Of a DNA stretch of 10,931 nt, positions 1-6,174 are shown piece by piece. The notes under the pieces are model-generated. The model was not told where the DNA came from, made no database searches, and saw only the letters and a list, made by a program, of their open reading frames with translations. The stretch is from Clostridium sp. SCN 57-10. Lineage in GTDB: Bacteria; Bacillota; Clostridia; Oscillospirales; Butyricicoccaceae. The stretch is taken from assembly GCA_001725215.1 (NCBI GenBank), contig MEFT01000057.1, positions 1 to 10,931 on the forward strand, written 5' to 3'. Made by a program: the position numbers and the translations under genes. Every line of letters begins with the position of its first letter. The stretch's first letter is position 1.

Positions 1-464
1 CCGCCCGTCAGACAAAGTGCAAGCACATCCATAATCAATCCGGGGTTGACGCCTGTGCCGAGAATGGAAACTCCGTGCTCCTTGGCGCAGGCGTCCATTT
101 TCGCCGTCAGCTCCGGCTCGCCCGCAGCGGGATAGCTCATTTCCTCCGCCGTGGTCACAATATTGACACCCTTCTCCGCGATGCGGATCACTTTGTCATA
201 CACCTTAGCGGTAAACGAATCGGTGGCGATAACACAGATATCGCATTCGCCGCGGCGCACCACGGCGTCGATATCGTCACTGATGACGACGTCCTGGCGT
301 GTGCCGCGCTCGACGCCGAGCACCTCATACATACTTTTGCCCACGCGCGCAGGGTGCAGATCGCACACGCCGACGACGTCGACTCCCTTTTTGGTCAACA
401 GCGCGCGCACCACGCCGGAGCCCATGGCGCCAAAGCCCCATACCGCTACTTTTACATGTTCCAC
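1..464 (-). CDS. ord: 2,4-diaminopentanoate dehydrogenase, N-terminal part (window edge)
   Basis: The visible 154 residues look like 2,4-diaminopentanoate dehydrogenase, the NAD(P)-dependent cytoplasmic enzyme that oxidatively deaminates 2,4-diaminopentanoate to 2-amino-4-ketopentanoate in clostridial ornithine fermentation. The family has about 340 residues, so the C-terminal half lies outside the window. A Rossmann dinucleotide-binding loop GFGAMGSG is at residues 10-17. Further family blocks are GVCDLHPARVGKSMYEVLGV (32-51), TTAEEMSYP (104-112) and LGTGVNPGLIMD (135-146), as I remember them from the Clostridium sticklandii enzyme. The start is GTG at 464-462, placed 8 bases after a perfect AGGAGG; no ATG fits this site. 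It follows arginase on the same strand, which supplies ornithine, and sits behind a structured leader with a terminator. The other ornithine genes (ortAB, oraSE, orr) would be expected downstream but cannot be seen. A dihydrodipicolinate-reductase-like paralogue is the main alternative. Confidence 0.86.
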   Translation of the reverse strand, partial: MEHVKVAVWGFGAMGSGVVRALLTKKGVDVVGVCDLHPARVGKSMYEVLGVERGTRQDVVISDDIDAVVRRGECDICVIATDSFTAKVYDKVIRIAEKGVNIVTTAEEMSYPAAGEPELTAKMDACAKEHGVSILGTGVNPGLIMDVLALCLTG

Positions 465-472
465 AACTGGTT

Positions 473-478
473 CCTCCT
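473..478 (-). promoter_or_regulatory. Ribosome binding site deciding the GTG start of ord
   Basis: The minus strand reads AGGAGG here, followed by 8 bases and GTG at 464-462. This perfect Shine-Dalgarno match fixes a GTG start. Confidence 0.85.
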
Positions 479-534
479 GTATGTTTATTCACTTTATGCG
501 TCTATTGAATGAATTTCCGCTGTATTTGGGGTAT

Positions 535-558
535 AAAAAAACCGCCAGCGGCGGTTTG
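535..558 (-). terminator. Strong intrinsic terminator in the ord leader
   Basis: Read on the minus strand, AAACCGCC (557-550) pairs perfectly with GGCGGTTT (546-539) across a 3-base loop and runs straight into more T residues (538-535). This is a textbook rho-independent terminator. It lies 75 bases before the ord start on the ord strand, so it must either be read through conditionally or end a separate small RNA. No clear second promoter is visible between it and ord. Confidence 0.85.
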
Positions 559-678
559 CGTCACAGGCGGTCGGGCGCACTGTCTGCACAAACCCCGCGC
601 AACCAAGCAAATGCTTTGGTCGCGAACGAAAATTCGTTCGGGCAGTACAGATTAAGCAGGCCCTCCCCCTGCGTTTCT
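539..678 (-). ncRNA. Candidate structured leader RNA (unassigned riboswitch or attenuator) upstream of ord
   Basis: About 140 bases between a promoter and a terminator can fold into a closed, branched RNA (minus strand, by eye). A closing helix joins 673-660 to 576-562: CGCAGG with CCTGTG, then GG/CC and GGGC/GCCC, with one mismatch and a small bulge. A second helix joins 650-639 to 597-580 (CTGT/ACAG, CTGC/GCAG, CCCG/CGGG, with a bulge). Inside it sit two hairpins: CGAACGAA/TTCGTTCG (640-623), and a 9-bp stem CGCGACCAA/TTGGTTGCG extended by GCA/TGC (624-598). The terminator at 558-535 follows. The strand at 598-589 (GCGGGGTTTG) could instead pair with the 5' side of the terminator (CAAACCGC, 558-551) with a 2-base bulge, giving a possible antiterminator. 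I see no T-box, cobalamin, glycine, lysine or SAM consensus. The alternative is a free small RNA. No ligand can be proposed from sequence alone. Confidence 0.55.
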
Positions 679-684
679 TGTTAT

Positions 685-713
685 AGTTTATCGTGTCCGG
701 CGGCGGTTGACAA
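685..713 (-). promoter_or_regulatory. Putative sigma-70-type promoter for the ord leader
   Basis: On the minus strand the -35 box TTGTCA (713-708, 5 of 6 matches) is separated by exactly 17 bases from a -10 box TAAACT (690-685, 4 of 6). Transcription would start near 678, just where the structured leader begins. The promoter lies inside a long dyad, which suggests repressor or activator control. Confidence 0.5.
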
Positions 714-727
714 CCCCCGGACACGAT
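690..727. promoter_or_regulatory. 11-bp perfect dyad overlapping the ord promoter (candidate operator)
   Basis: ATCGTGTCCGG (690-700) and CCGGACACGAT (717-727) form a perfect inverted repeat with a 16-base spacer. The -35 box falls in the spacer and the spacing region falls in one arm, as expected for a transcription-factor site. On the plus strand the dyad is followed by five T residues and could be a terminator, but no plus-strand gene in the window would use it. On the minus strand no T-run follows. I do not recognise the half-site. Confidence 0.45.
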
Positions 728-766
728 TTTTGCCATTTCGCACAATTATCAAGCTAATTCGCTGTG

Positions 767-793
767 AAAAACGCTGTATGCCGCGCGCGGCAT
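767..793 (-). terminator. Possible terminator after arginase
   Basis: A 16-base perfect palindrome ATGCCGCGCGCGGCAT (778-793) touches the arginase stop codon. On the minus strand it is followed, after 6 bases, by five T residues (771-767). The gap between stem and T-run makes it imperfect, but it is well placed to end the arginase transcript. Confidence 0.4.
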
Positions 794-1686
794 TAATAGA
801 GAGATTTGCCGAGCACCGACAAAATCAGCTCGCAAGCCAGTTCACCCGTGCGGTTACACACGTCAAGCATGGGGTTGACCTCCACCAGATCCATCGAGCA
901 GACGACGCCGCTTTCGCTCAGCATTTCAACGGCAAGAAACGCCTCGCGAACTGTCAGGCCGCTGTGCACCGGCGTGCCGACGCCGGGTGCCCGCTCGGGC
1001 GTTACCGCGTCGATGTCAACGCTAACGTGCACGGCACGCGTGTTTTCGCTTGTAATGGCGATGGCGCGACGCATCACCTCTGCCATGCCGAGGCGGTCGA
1101 TATCCTGCATGGTGAACACGTGGGCGCCCGACGCGCGCAGACGAGCCTTCTCGTTTTCCTCCATGTCGCGCGTGGCAACAAGCGCTACGTTTTTGGGGTC
1201 GATGGGGCAAAACGGCTCGGCAAAGGCCACCATTTCGTGGGGGCCAAGGCCGCACACCGCCGAAAGGGGCATGCCGTGCATGTTGCCGCTCGGTGTACTG
1301 TCCGCATTATGAAAATCGCTGTGCGCGTCGATCCAGATGACGCCGACAGGGCCGATCTCCGCGTTGACGGCGGAAATGCTACCCGCCGCGACACAATGGT
1401 CGCCGCCAAGCACAATGGGCATCGCACCGTTTTGCAGGCTTTCGCGCACCATGTGGAAAAGGCGTGCGTTGGCCTCGCTGATCTCGGTGCAGTTGCGCAT
1501 ACGCGAGCTGCCGAAATGCTCGGGCCGAAGAGGAATCACATCGCCGCGATCGCACGCTTCGTAACCCAGCAGCTTTAGCTTGGACAGCAGCCCCGCGTGG
1601 CGAATCGCGCCCGGCCCCATATCAACGCCGCGCTTTGATGCGCCGAGATCCATTTGAATGCCAATGATGTCGATGCTCCGCTTCAT
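793..1686 (-). CDS. rocF: Arginase (ureohydrolase family)
   Basis: A complete 297-residue cytoplasmic ureohydrolase that hydrolyses L-arginine to ornithine and urea with a binuclear manganese site; the length is normal. The early block GVDMGPGAIRHAGL (20-33) is typical of arginase rather than agmatinase. Metal-site motifs are present: GGDHC (94-98, H97), DAHSD (120-124, D120, H122, D124) and SVDID (222-226, D224, D226). Substrate-loop H137 (SGNMHG) and the EVNP block (269-272) are also kept. One oddity is that the usual DP after the second Asp pair reads TP (T229), although this Asp is not a metal ligand. The ATG follows GGAG by 8 bases. Its neighbour ord points to arginine feeding ornithine fermentation rather than urea disposal. 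It has its own promoter at 1731-1759. Confidence 0.91.
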   Translation of the reverse strand: MKRSIDIIGIQMDLGASKRGVDMGPGAIRHAGLLSKLKLLGYEACDRGDVIPLRPEHFGSSRMRNCTEISEANARLFHMVRESLQNGAMPIVLGGDHCVAAGSISAVNAEIGPVGVIWIDAHSDFHNADSTPSGNMHGMPLSAVCGLGPHEMVAFAEPFCPIDPKNVALVATRDMEENEKARLRASGAHVFTMQDIDRLGMAEVMRRAIAITSENTRAVHVSVDIDAVTPERAPGVGTPVHSGLTVREAFLAVEMLSESGVVCSMDLVEVNPMLDVCNRTGELACELILSVLGKSLY

Positions 1687-1730
1687 CTCAACTACTCCAT
1701 TCTATTCACGCTTTGTATATTTCGCATATT

Positions 1731-1759
1731 AGCATAGCACACTTATTTCTGCCACGCAA
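1731..1759 (-). promoter_or_regulatory. Putative arginase promoter
   Basis: On the minus strand, TTGCGT (1759-1754) is followed after 17 bases by TATGCT (1736-1731), about 45 bases before the arginase ATG. The boxes match the sigma-70 consensus at 3 and 4 of 6 positions, but the spacing and position are good. Confidence 0.45.
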
Positions 1760-1767
1760 CCCCTTTT

Positions 1768-1786
1768 CGCACCGTGCGACGGTGCG
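1768..1786. promoter_or_regulatory. 8-bp perfect palindrome upstream of the arginase promoter
   Basis: CGCACCGT (1768-1775) and ACGGTGCG (1779-1786) form a perfect inverted repeat with a 3-base centre, starting 9 bases beyond the arginase -35 box. There is no T-run after it on either strand, so a regulator site is more likely than a terminator. It could be an activator site for arginase; no known consensus is recognised. Confidence 0.3.
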
Positions 1787-1959
1787 TGCCGCGCCTTCTC
1801 TGCTGCATAGTGATGCGCCCGCCCACGGACAAGCGTACGTTTTTCGTCAATCTAACTGAATTTTTCGAAAAAGCATCGGACAGAAACACATAGGATTGAA
1901 ACGAGCAACTTCATTTTCTTGTACATTACGCTGAAAAACCTGTTTTTAAACTGTAACGA

Positions 1960-1988
1960 TTGCATTTATCCCACAAAACAGCTAGAAT
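1960..1988 (+). promoter_or_regulatory. Promoter of the RNA or leader upstream of purE
   Basis: A -10 box TAGAAT (1983-1988, 5 of 6) lies 17 bases after TTGCAT (1960-1965, 3 of 6) in AT-rich sequence, giving a start near 1995. It drives the hairpin-rich region that ends in the terminator at 2133-2167. It is the best plus-strand promoter I see before the purine operon. Confidence 0.55.
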
Positions 1989-1994
1989 AATGAT

Positions 1995-2167
1995 AGGGCC
2001 AATTGGGCTTCATTCGCTTCGGAGGTGTCGCCATGCGTATGCCGAGTTGTGGAAAACAGAATATCAGAATTTGCCTTCTCCTCCGCCGTCTGGCGGTGGA
2101 TTTTGCGGAGCACACAGGCCATCTCTGTCTGTAAAAGCATCCTTTTTTAAGGGTGCCTTTTTCTTTT
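1995..2167 (+). ncRNA. Candidate small RNA or attenuated leader of the purine operon
   Basis: About 170 bases run from a good promoter to a strong terminator with no convincing ORF. By eye it folds into separate hairpins: about 2021-2044 (GGTGT with ATGCC, inner CGC/GCG), 2084-2095 (CCGCC with GGCGG, extended past a T-T mismatch by TCC/GGA), and the terminator. The segment at 2098-2106 (GGAT, TTT, GC) could pair with GCATCC of the terminator as a weak antiterminator. Purine, PRPP (ykkC), ZTP (pfl) and THF riboswitch consensus blocks are not evident. I recall that 6S RNA genes lie beside purine genes in some bacteria. I cannot see the long closing stem with a large central bubble expected of 6S RNA, so that identity is only a possibility. 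Confidence 0.5.
2133..2167 (+). terminator. Intrinsic terminator before purE
   Basis: GCATCC (2137-2142) pairs with GGGTGC (2151-2156), extended inward by TT/AA, and is followed by a pyrimidine tract with runs of T to 2167. An A-run precedes the stem. It lies 83 bases before the purE start, so purE needs read-through or its own promoter; a weak -10-like TATAGT is at 2218-2223 without a good -35 box. Confidence 0.8.
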
Positions 2168-2249
2168 CCAGCCGGAGATGCGGCCTGCCCGTGTCGTTCG
2201 TCACTTATTTCCCGATTTATAGTACAGTAAGTATAAAGGAGCGTATTCT

Positions 2250-2756
2250 ATGCGCAAAGTAATTATCGTTATGGGTTCCGATTCCGATTTACCCGCCATG
2301 GAGGGTGCCATGGCGCAGCTTGCGCGCTTCGGCGTGCCGTATGAGGTTAACATCTGCTCGGCGCACCGCACGCCCGAAGCGGCAGAGCGACTGGCGCGCA
2401 CGGCGGCCGAGCGCGGCGCGGGCGTCATCATCGCCGCCGCGGGCAAGGCGGCGCACCTTGCGGGCGTGCTTGCCGCGCACACGACGCTGCCCGTCATCGG
2501 CGTGCCCATGCAGTCGGGCGGACTGGGCGGGCTTGACAGCCTGCTTTCCACTGTGCAAATGCCGGCCGGCGTGCCCGTCGCCACCGTCGCCATCGGCGGG
2601 GCGGAGAACGCGGCGCTGCTCGCCGTGCAGATGCTCGCTCTGGGTGACGAAGCCCTTGCAAACGCGCTGAAACAAGACAAAAAAGACATGGCCGACCGTG
2701 TTCTTGCAAAGGACGCCGCGGTCAAACAAAAATACGGTGTGCTGGAGGACAAATAA
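2250..2756 (+). CDS. purE: PurE, N5-carboxyaminoimidazole ribonucleotide mutase (class I type)
   Basis: A complete 168-residue PurE that makes 4-carboxyaminoimidazole ribonucleotide (CAIR) in the sixth step of de novo purine synthesis. Class I features are MGSDSD (8-13), SAHRTP (37-42, catalytic-type H39), a nucleotide loop AAGKAAHLAGVLAAHT (63-78) and GVPMQSGGLGGLDSL (84-98). The loop reads AGKAAHLAG where well-studied class I enzymes have AGGAAHLPG. Class I PurE normally works on the N5-CAIR made by PurK, and no purK is in this window, so it may act directly on AIR plus CO2 or rely on a distant purK. The ATG follows AAAGGAG by 8 bases. It is the first gene of the operon, 1 base before purC. 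Confidence 0.95.
   Translation: MRKVIIVMGSDSDLPAMEGAMAQLARFGVPYEVNICSAHRTPEAAERLARTAAERGAGVIIAAAGKAAHLAGVLAAHTTLPVIGVPMQSGGLGGLDSLLSTVQMPAGVPVATVAIGGAENAALLAVQMLALGDEALANALKQDKKDMADRVLAKDAAVKQKYGVLEDK
2744..2748 (+). promoter_or_regulatory. Ribosome binding site deciding the purC start
   Basis: GGAGG inside the end of purE is followed by 9 bases and ATG at 2758. It favours this start over an in-frame ATG 60 bases upstream (2698) that lies inside purE and would add 20 non-family residues. Confidence 0.8.
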
Positions 2757-2757
2757 A

Positions 2758-3468
2758 ATGGAGAAACGCAATCAGCTTTACGAGGGAAAAGCCAAGAAGG
2801 TATACGCAACCGACGACGCAGAGCTTGTCATCGTCGACTACAAAGACGACGCGACGGCGTTTAACGGCGTCAAGCGCGGCACAATTGAAGGCAAAGGCGT
2901 CATCAACAACCGCCTGACCAACTTTTTCATGCAGCTGCTTGAGAAAAACGGCGTGCCCACCCACTTTGTGCGCGAGCTGTCGCCCCGCGAGACGCTGGTG
3001 CGCCGCGTGCACATCATCCCCATTGAGGTCATCGTGCGCAACGTCGTCGCCGGTTCGCTGGCAAAGCGCGTCGGTAAGCCGGAGGGCACGCGCTTTCCGC
3101 GCGTCATCCTCGAATACAGCTATAAGGACGATGAACTGGGCGACCCGATGATCAACCGCTGGCACGCGCTCGCCATGGAGCTTGCAACCGAAGAGGAGCT
3201 TAATTATATCGACGCGCTCTGCTTCCGCATTAACGACGTACTCAGCGCGTTTTTTAAAGAGTGCGGCATCGACCTGATCGACTTTAAGCTCGAGTTTGGC
3301 CGCCTTGCGGACGGCACCGTCGTGCTTGCTGACGAAATCTCGCCCGATACCTGCCGCTTCTGGGACAGCGTGACGGGAGAAAAGCTGGACAAAGACCGCT
3401 TCCGCCGCGATCTTGGCAATGTGGAAGGCGCCTATCAAGAGGTGCTCCGCCGCGTGCTTGGCGAGTAA
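2758..3468 (+). CDS. purC: PurC, SAICAR synthetase
   Basis: A complete 236-residue phosphoribosylaminoimidazole-succinocarboxamide synthase, the normal bacterial length. It joins CAIR and aspartate using ATP. Recognisable blocks are YEGKAKKVY (8-16, N-terminal ATP-loop strand), DATAFNG (31-37), IEGKGVINNRLT (43-54), EVIVRNVVAGS (90-100), DFKLEFG (175-181) and the signature ADEISPDTCRFWD (191-203). It follows the purE stop after one base, so the two are surely co-transcribed. Translation starts at ATG 2758 behind GGAGG. It is followed by a 212-base repeat-rich spacer rather than directly by purF. Confidence 0.97.
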   Translation: MEKRNQLYEGKAKKVYATDDAELVIVDYKDDATAFNGVKRGTIEGKGVINNRLTNFFMQLLEKNGVPTHFVRELSPRETLVRRVHIIPIEVIVRNVVAGSLAKRVGKPEGTRFPRVILEYSYKDDELGDPMINRWHALAMELATEEELNYIDALCFRINDVLSAFFKECGIDLIDFKLEFGRLADGTVVLADEISPDTCRFWDSVTGEKLDKDRFRRDLGNVEGAYQEVLRRVLGE

Positions 3469-3495
3469 AGCGACCCGACGAGGCTCTCACAATGA

Positions 3496-3660
3496 AGCCT
3501 GCATCCCCCTTTCGCGCTCACCTTTCGCTTAACCCATAAGAATTTCTGGCGACATGCGCGTCAGAAATTCACCCTAACCCGCTTGTTTTTCTCAGAGAAA
3601 CAAGTGAAACGCCGCAGCGCGACGGTGGGGGCTCTAAAGGGTGAGCCTGCTCCCCCTTTC
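3496..3660. repeat. Structured repeat-rich spacer between purC and purF
   Basis: The 212-base gap before purF holds no ORF. A near-identical direct repeat, AGCCTGC(A)TCCCCCTTTC, occurs at 3496-3513 and 3644-3660 and frames the segment. Inside is a 12-bp hairpin, GAATTTCTGGCG (3540-3551) with CGTCAGAAATTC (3559-3570), with one G-T pair and flanked on both sides by AACCC. A second hairpin pairs CTTGTTT (3582-3588) with AAACAAG (3598-3604). GCTCACCTTT (3516-3525) and AAAGGGTGAGC (3636-3646) form an outer imperfect inverted repeat. No T-run follows the stems. It could be a dispersed repeat unit inserted into the operon, or an RNA-processing or stability element that sets purF levels. Confidence 0.55.
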
Positions 3661-3669
3661 AAAAACTTT

Positions 3670-3675
3670 AGGAGG
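3670..3675 (+). promoter_or_regulatory. Ribosome binding site deciding the GTG start of purF
   Basis: AGGAGG is followed by 5 bases and GTG at 3681. There is no suitable ATG, and the GTG gives a normal PurF propeptide region. Confidence 0.85.
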
Positions 3676-3680
3676 ATACC

Positions 3681-5141
3681 GTGAAACAACATTCCGTGAT
3701 TTTAGACGGGCATGATACGCCCTTTGACAAGCTGCACGAAGAATGCGCCGTATTCGGCATCGCGTGCGCGCCCGAAGACGAGCTTGACCCCGCGTTTGAA
3801 ACCTATCACGCGCTGTTCGCGCTGCAGCACCGCGGACAGGAGAGCTGCGGCATCGCCGCGTGCGATCGCGGCGTCATCTCCTGCCACCGCGACCGCGGGC
3901 TTGTGCCCGAGGTGTTTACCGACGATATTCTGCATTCGCTGCCCGGCCAGCGCGCCATCGGCCACTGCCGCTATTCGACGGCGGGCGGAGCCGCGCGCGA
4001 AAACGCGCAGCCCCTTGTGCTGCGCCACGTGAAGGGCACGCTTGCCATCGCCCACAACGGCAATCTGGTCAACGCACACGAGCTGCGCCGCGAAATCGAA
4101 CTGGATGGCGGCATTTTCTACGGCAGCAGCGATTCCGAGGTGCTGTCGCACGTCATCGTGCGCGAGCGTCTCAAGGCAGGCTCCATCGAGGAAGCCGTGA
4201 AAAACGCGATGCACAAGCTAAGGGGCGCGTATTCGCTCGTCATCATGTCGCCGCGCAAGCTGCTCGGCGTGCGCGACCCGAACGGCTTTCGCCCGCTGTG
4301 CATCGGCAAACTGGGCGCGTCTTATATCCTTTCGTCGGAGACGTGCGGACTTGACGCGCTCGGCGCGGAGTTCGTCCGCGACGTACGCCCCGGCGAGATC
4401 GTAACCATCGTGGACGGCGAGCTCCGAAGCGAGCACTGCGGCATCGAGGCAAAAAGCACCACCTGCGTGTTTGAATATATCTACTTCGCCCGGCCGGACA
4501 GCATCATAGATGGCGCGTCGGTCGAGCTGGCGCGGCAGGAGGCGGGCAAGCACCTTGCGCTTGAACACCCTGTGGGGGCCGACGTCGTCATCGGCGTGCC
4601 CGACAGCGGCATCCCCGCCGCCATCGGCTACAGCAAATGCTCCGGCATCCCTTACGGCGTGGGCATGATCAAAAACCGCTACATCGGGCGCACGTTCATT
4701 CAGCCGACGCAGGCGGGGCGCGAGCGGTCGGTCAAAATCAAGCTCAACGCGCTGGCGCCCGCCGTGCGCGGCAAGCGCGTGATTATGGTGGACGATTCCA
4801 TCGTGCGCGGCACGACGAGCGCGCGCATCGTCAAAATGCTGCGCGACGCGGGCGCGACCGAGGTGCATATGCGCGTTTCGTCGCCCCCCTTCCTCCACCC
4901 CTGCTTCTTCGGCACCGACGTGCCCGACCGCGAGAACCTGATTGCCCACGGGCGCACCGTGGAGGAGATTCGGCAGATCATCGGCGTCGACTCGCTCGGA
5001 TTTCTGTCGCTCGAGGCGACGCACAAGCTCGCCCTCGGCGCATCGTGTGGGTTCTGTGACGCCTGCTTCAGCGGCTCTTACCCCGTAGACGTGCCCGACT
5101 GCATGCAAAAAAATCAATTTGAGGAGAGAATTGAGCCATGA
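3681..5141 (+). CDS. purF: PurF, amidophosphoribosyltransferase (iron-sulfur type)
   Basis: A complete 486-residue enzyme for the first committed step: PRPP plus glutamine to phosphoribosylamine. The N-terminal Ntn glutaminase domain begins after a propeptide of about 21 residues, with C22 (LHEECAVFGI) as the nucleophile. ALQHRGQES (47-55), GHCRYSTAG (94-102) and AHNGNLVN (124-131) follow. The C-terminal phosphoribosyltransferase domain has the PRPP loop VIMVDDSIVRGTTS (367-380). C262, C408, C459 and C462 (CDAC) match the four cluster ligands of the Bacillus subtilis-type enzyme, so it should be processed and carry a [4Fe-4S] cluster. The propeptide is about 10 residues longer than in B. subtilis. 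The start is GTG. The stop overlaps purM by 4 bases (ATGA), implying translational coupling. Confidence 0.96.
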   Translation: MKQHSVILDGHDTPFDKLHEECAVFGIACAPEDELDPAFETYHALFALQHRGQESCGIAACDRGVISCHRDRGLVPEVFTDDILHSLPGQRAIGHCRYSTAGGAARENAQPLVLRHVKGTLAIAHNGNLVNAHELRREIELDGGIFYGSSDSEVLSHVIVRERLKAGSIEEAVKNAMHKLRGAYSLVIMSPRKLLGVRDPNGFRPLCIGKLGASYILSSETCGLDALGAEFVRDVRPGEIVTIVDGELRSEHCGIEAKSTTCVFEYIYFARPDSIIDGASVELARQEAGKHLALEHPVGADVVIGVPDSGIPAAIGYSKCSGIPYGVGMIKNRYIGRTFIQPTQAGRERSVKIKLNALAPAVRGKRVIMVDDSIVRGTTSARIVKMLRDAGATEVHMRVSSPPFLHPCFFGTDVPDRENLIAHGRTVEEIRQIIGVDSLGFLSLEATHKLALGASCGFCDACFSGSYPVDVPDCMQKNQFEERIEP

Positions 5142-6174
5142 GCCATACGGACAGCCATTCCGAAAGCTATAAGCGCGCGGGCGTCGACGTCACCGCCGGC
5201 TACGACGCGGTGCGCCGCATCCGCCCCATGGTGGAGAGCACTTATATCCCCGGCGTGATGGGCACGATCGGCGGCTTCGGCGGCATGTTTGCCCCCGACG
5301 TATCGGGCATGAAAAAGCCTGTGCTTGTCTCAGGCGCAGACGGCGTGGGCACCAAGCTGAGGCTTGCGTTTGTGCTGCAAAAGCACGACACAGTGGGCAT
5401 CGACTGCGTGGCCATGTGCGTCAACGACATCGCGTGCGGCGGCGCGACGCCGCTCTTCTTCCTCGACTATCTTGCCGTCGGCAAGCTTGACCCCTCCATG
5501 GCGGCTGACATCGTGTCGGGCGTGGCAGAGGGTTGCCGCCAGGCAGGCTGCGCGCTCGTCGGCGGCGAAACGGCCGAAATGCCCGGCTTCTACCCGGACG
5601 GCGAATACGACCTTGCCGGCTTTTCCGTCGGCATGGTCGACGAGTGCGACATCATCGACGGTTCGCGCCTTGCGGAGGGTGACGCCCTCATCGGCGTCGC
5701 GTCGAGCGGCCCCCACTCCAACGGCTTTTCCCTCATCCGCAGCGTGTTCGGCACAGAGGAAAGCACGCTGCGCGCATTCGTTCCCGAGCTGAACGCCACG
5801 CTGGGCGAGGCGCTTCTCGCGCCGACGCGCATCTATGTACGCGCGCTGGCCGCACTACGCAAGTCGTGTGACGTACGCGCCGTCAGCCACATTACGGGCG
5901 GCGGCTTCTATGAAAACATCCCCCGTATGCTGCCCGAGGGTCTGCGCGCCTCGATCGACAAGCGCGCTCTGCACACCCCTCCCCTGTTCCGCCTCATCAT
6001 GGAGCGCGGCAGCATTCCAGAGCGCGATATGTATAACACATTCAACATGGGCTATGGACTCGTCGTCGCCGTGCCGGCCGAGCAGGCCGAGCGCGCCGTG
6101 GAAACGCTGCGCGCATCAGGCGAGCAGGCAAGCATCATCGGCATCACCGTCGCGGGTGAGCGCGGCGTAGACCT

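Noticed and set aside
465..730. T-box leader for ord
   Set aside because: The terminator arrangement fits, but the conserved T-box sequence (AGGGTGGNACCGCG-like) is missing.
494..745. An 83-codon minus-strand open frame between arginase and ord
   Set aside because: It runs through the promoter, RNA helices and terminator, has no ribosome binding site and shows no family features.
151..1578. A 475-codon plus-strand open frame antisense to arginase and ord
   Set aside because: It lies opposite two well-supported genes and crosses the structured leader and terminator; its translation resembles no family and long antisense frames are expected in GC-rich DNA.
1850..2249. PurR-type PurBox or purine riboswitch upstream of purE
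   Set aside because: I looked for CCGAAC-type boxes and for the conserved purine aptamer loops and found no acceptable match.
1960..2262. A 100-codon plus-strand open frame before purE
   Set aside because: It begins at the -35 box of the promoter, crosses the terminator and overlaps the purE start; no ribosome binding site.
4218..5117. A 299-codon minus-strand frame opposite purF
   Set aside because: It is a shadow of the purF codon pattern in GC-rich sequence with His/Ala/Arg-rich translation and no recognisable domain.
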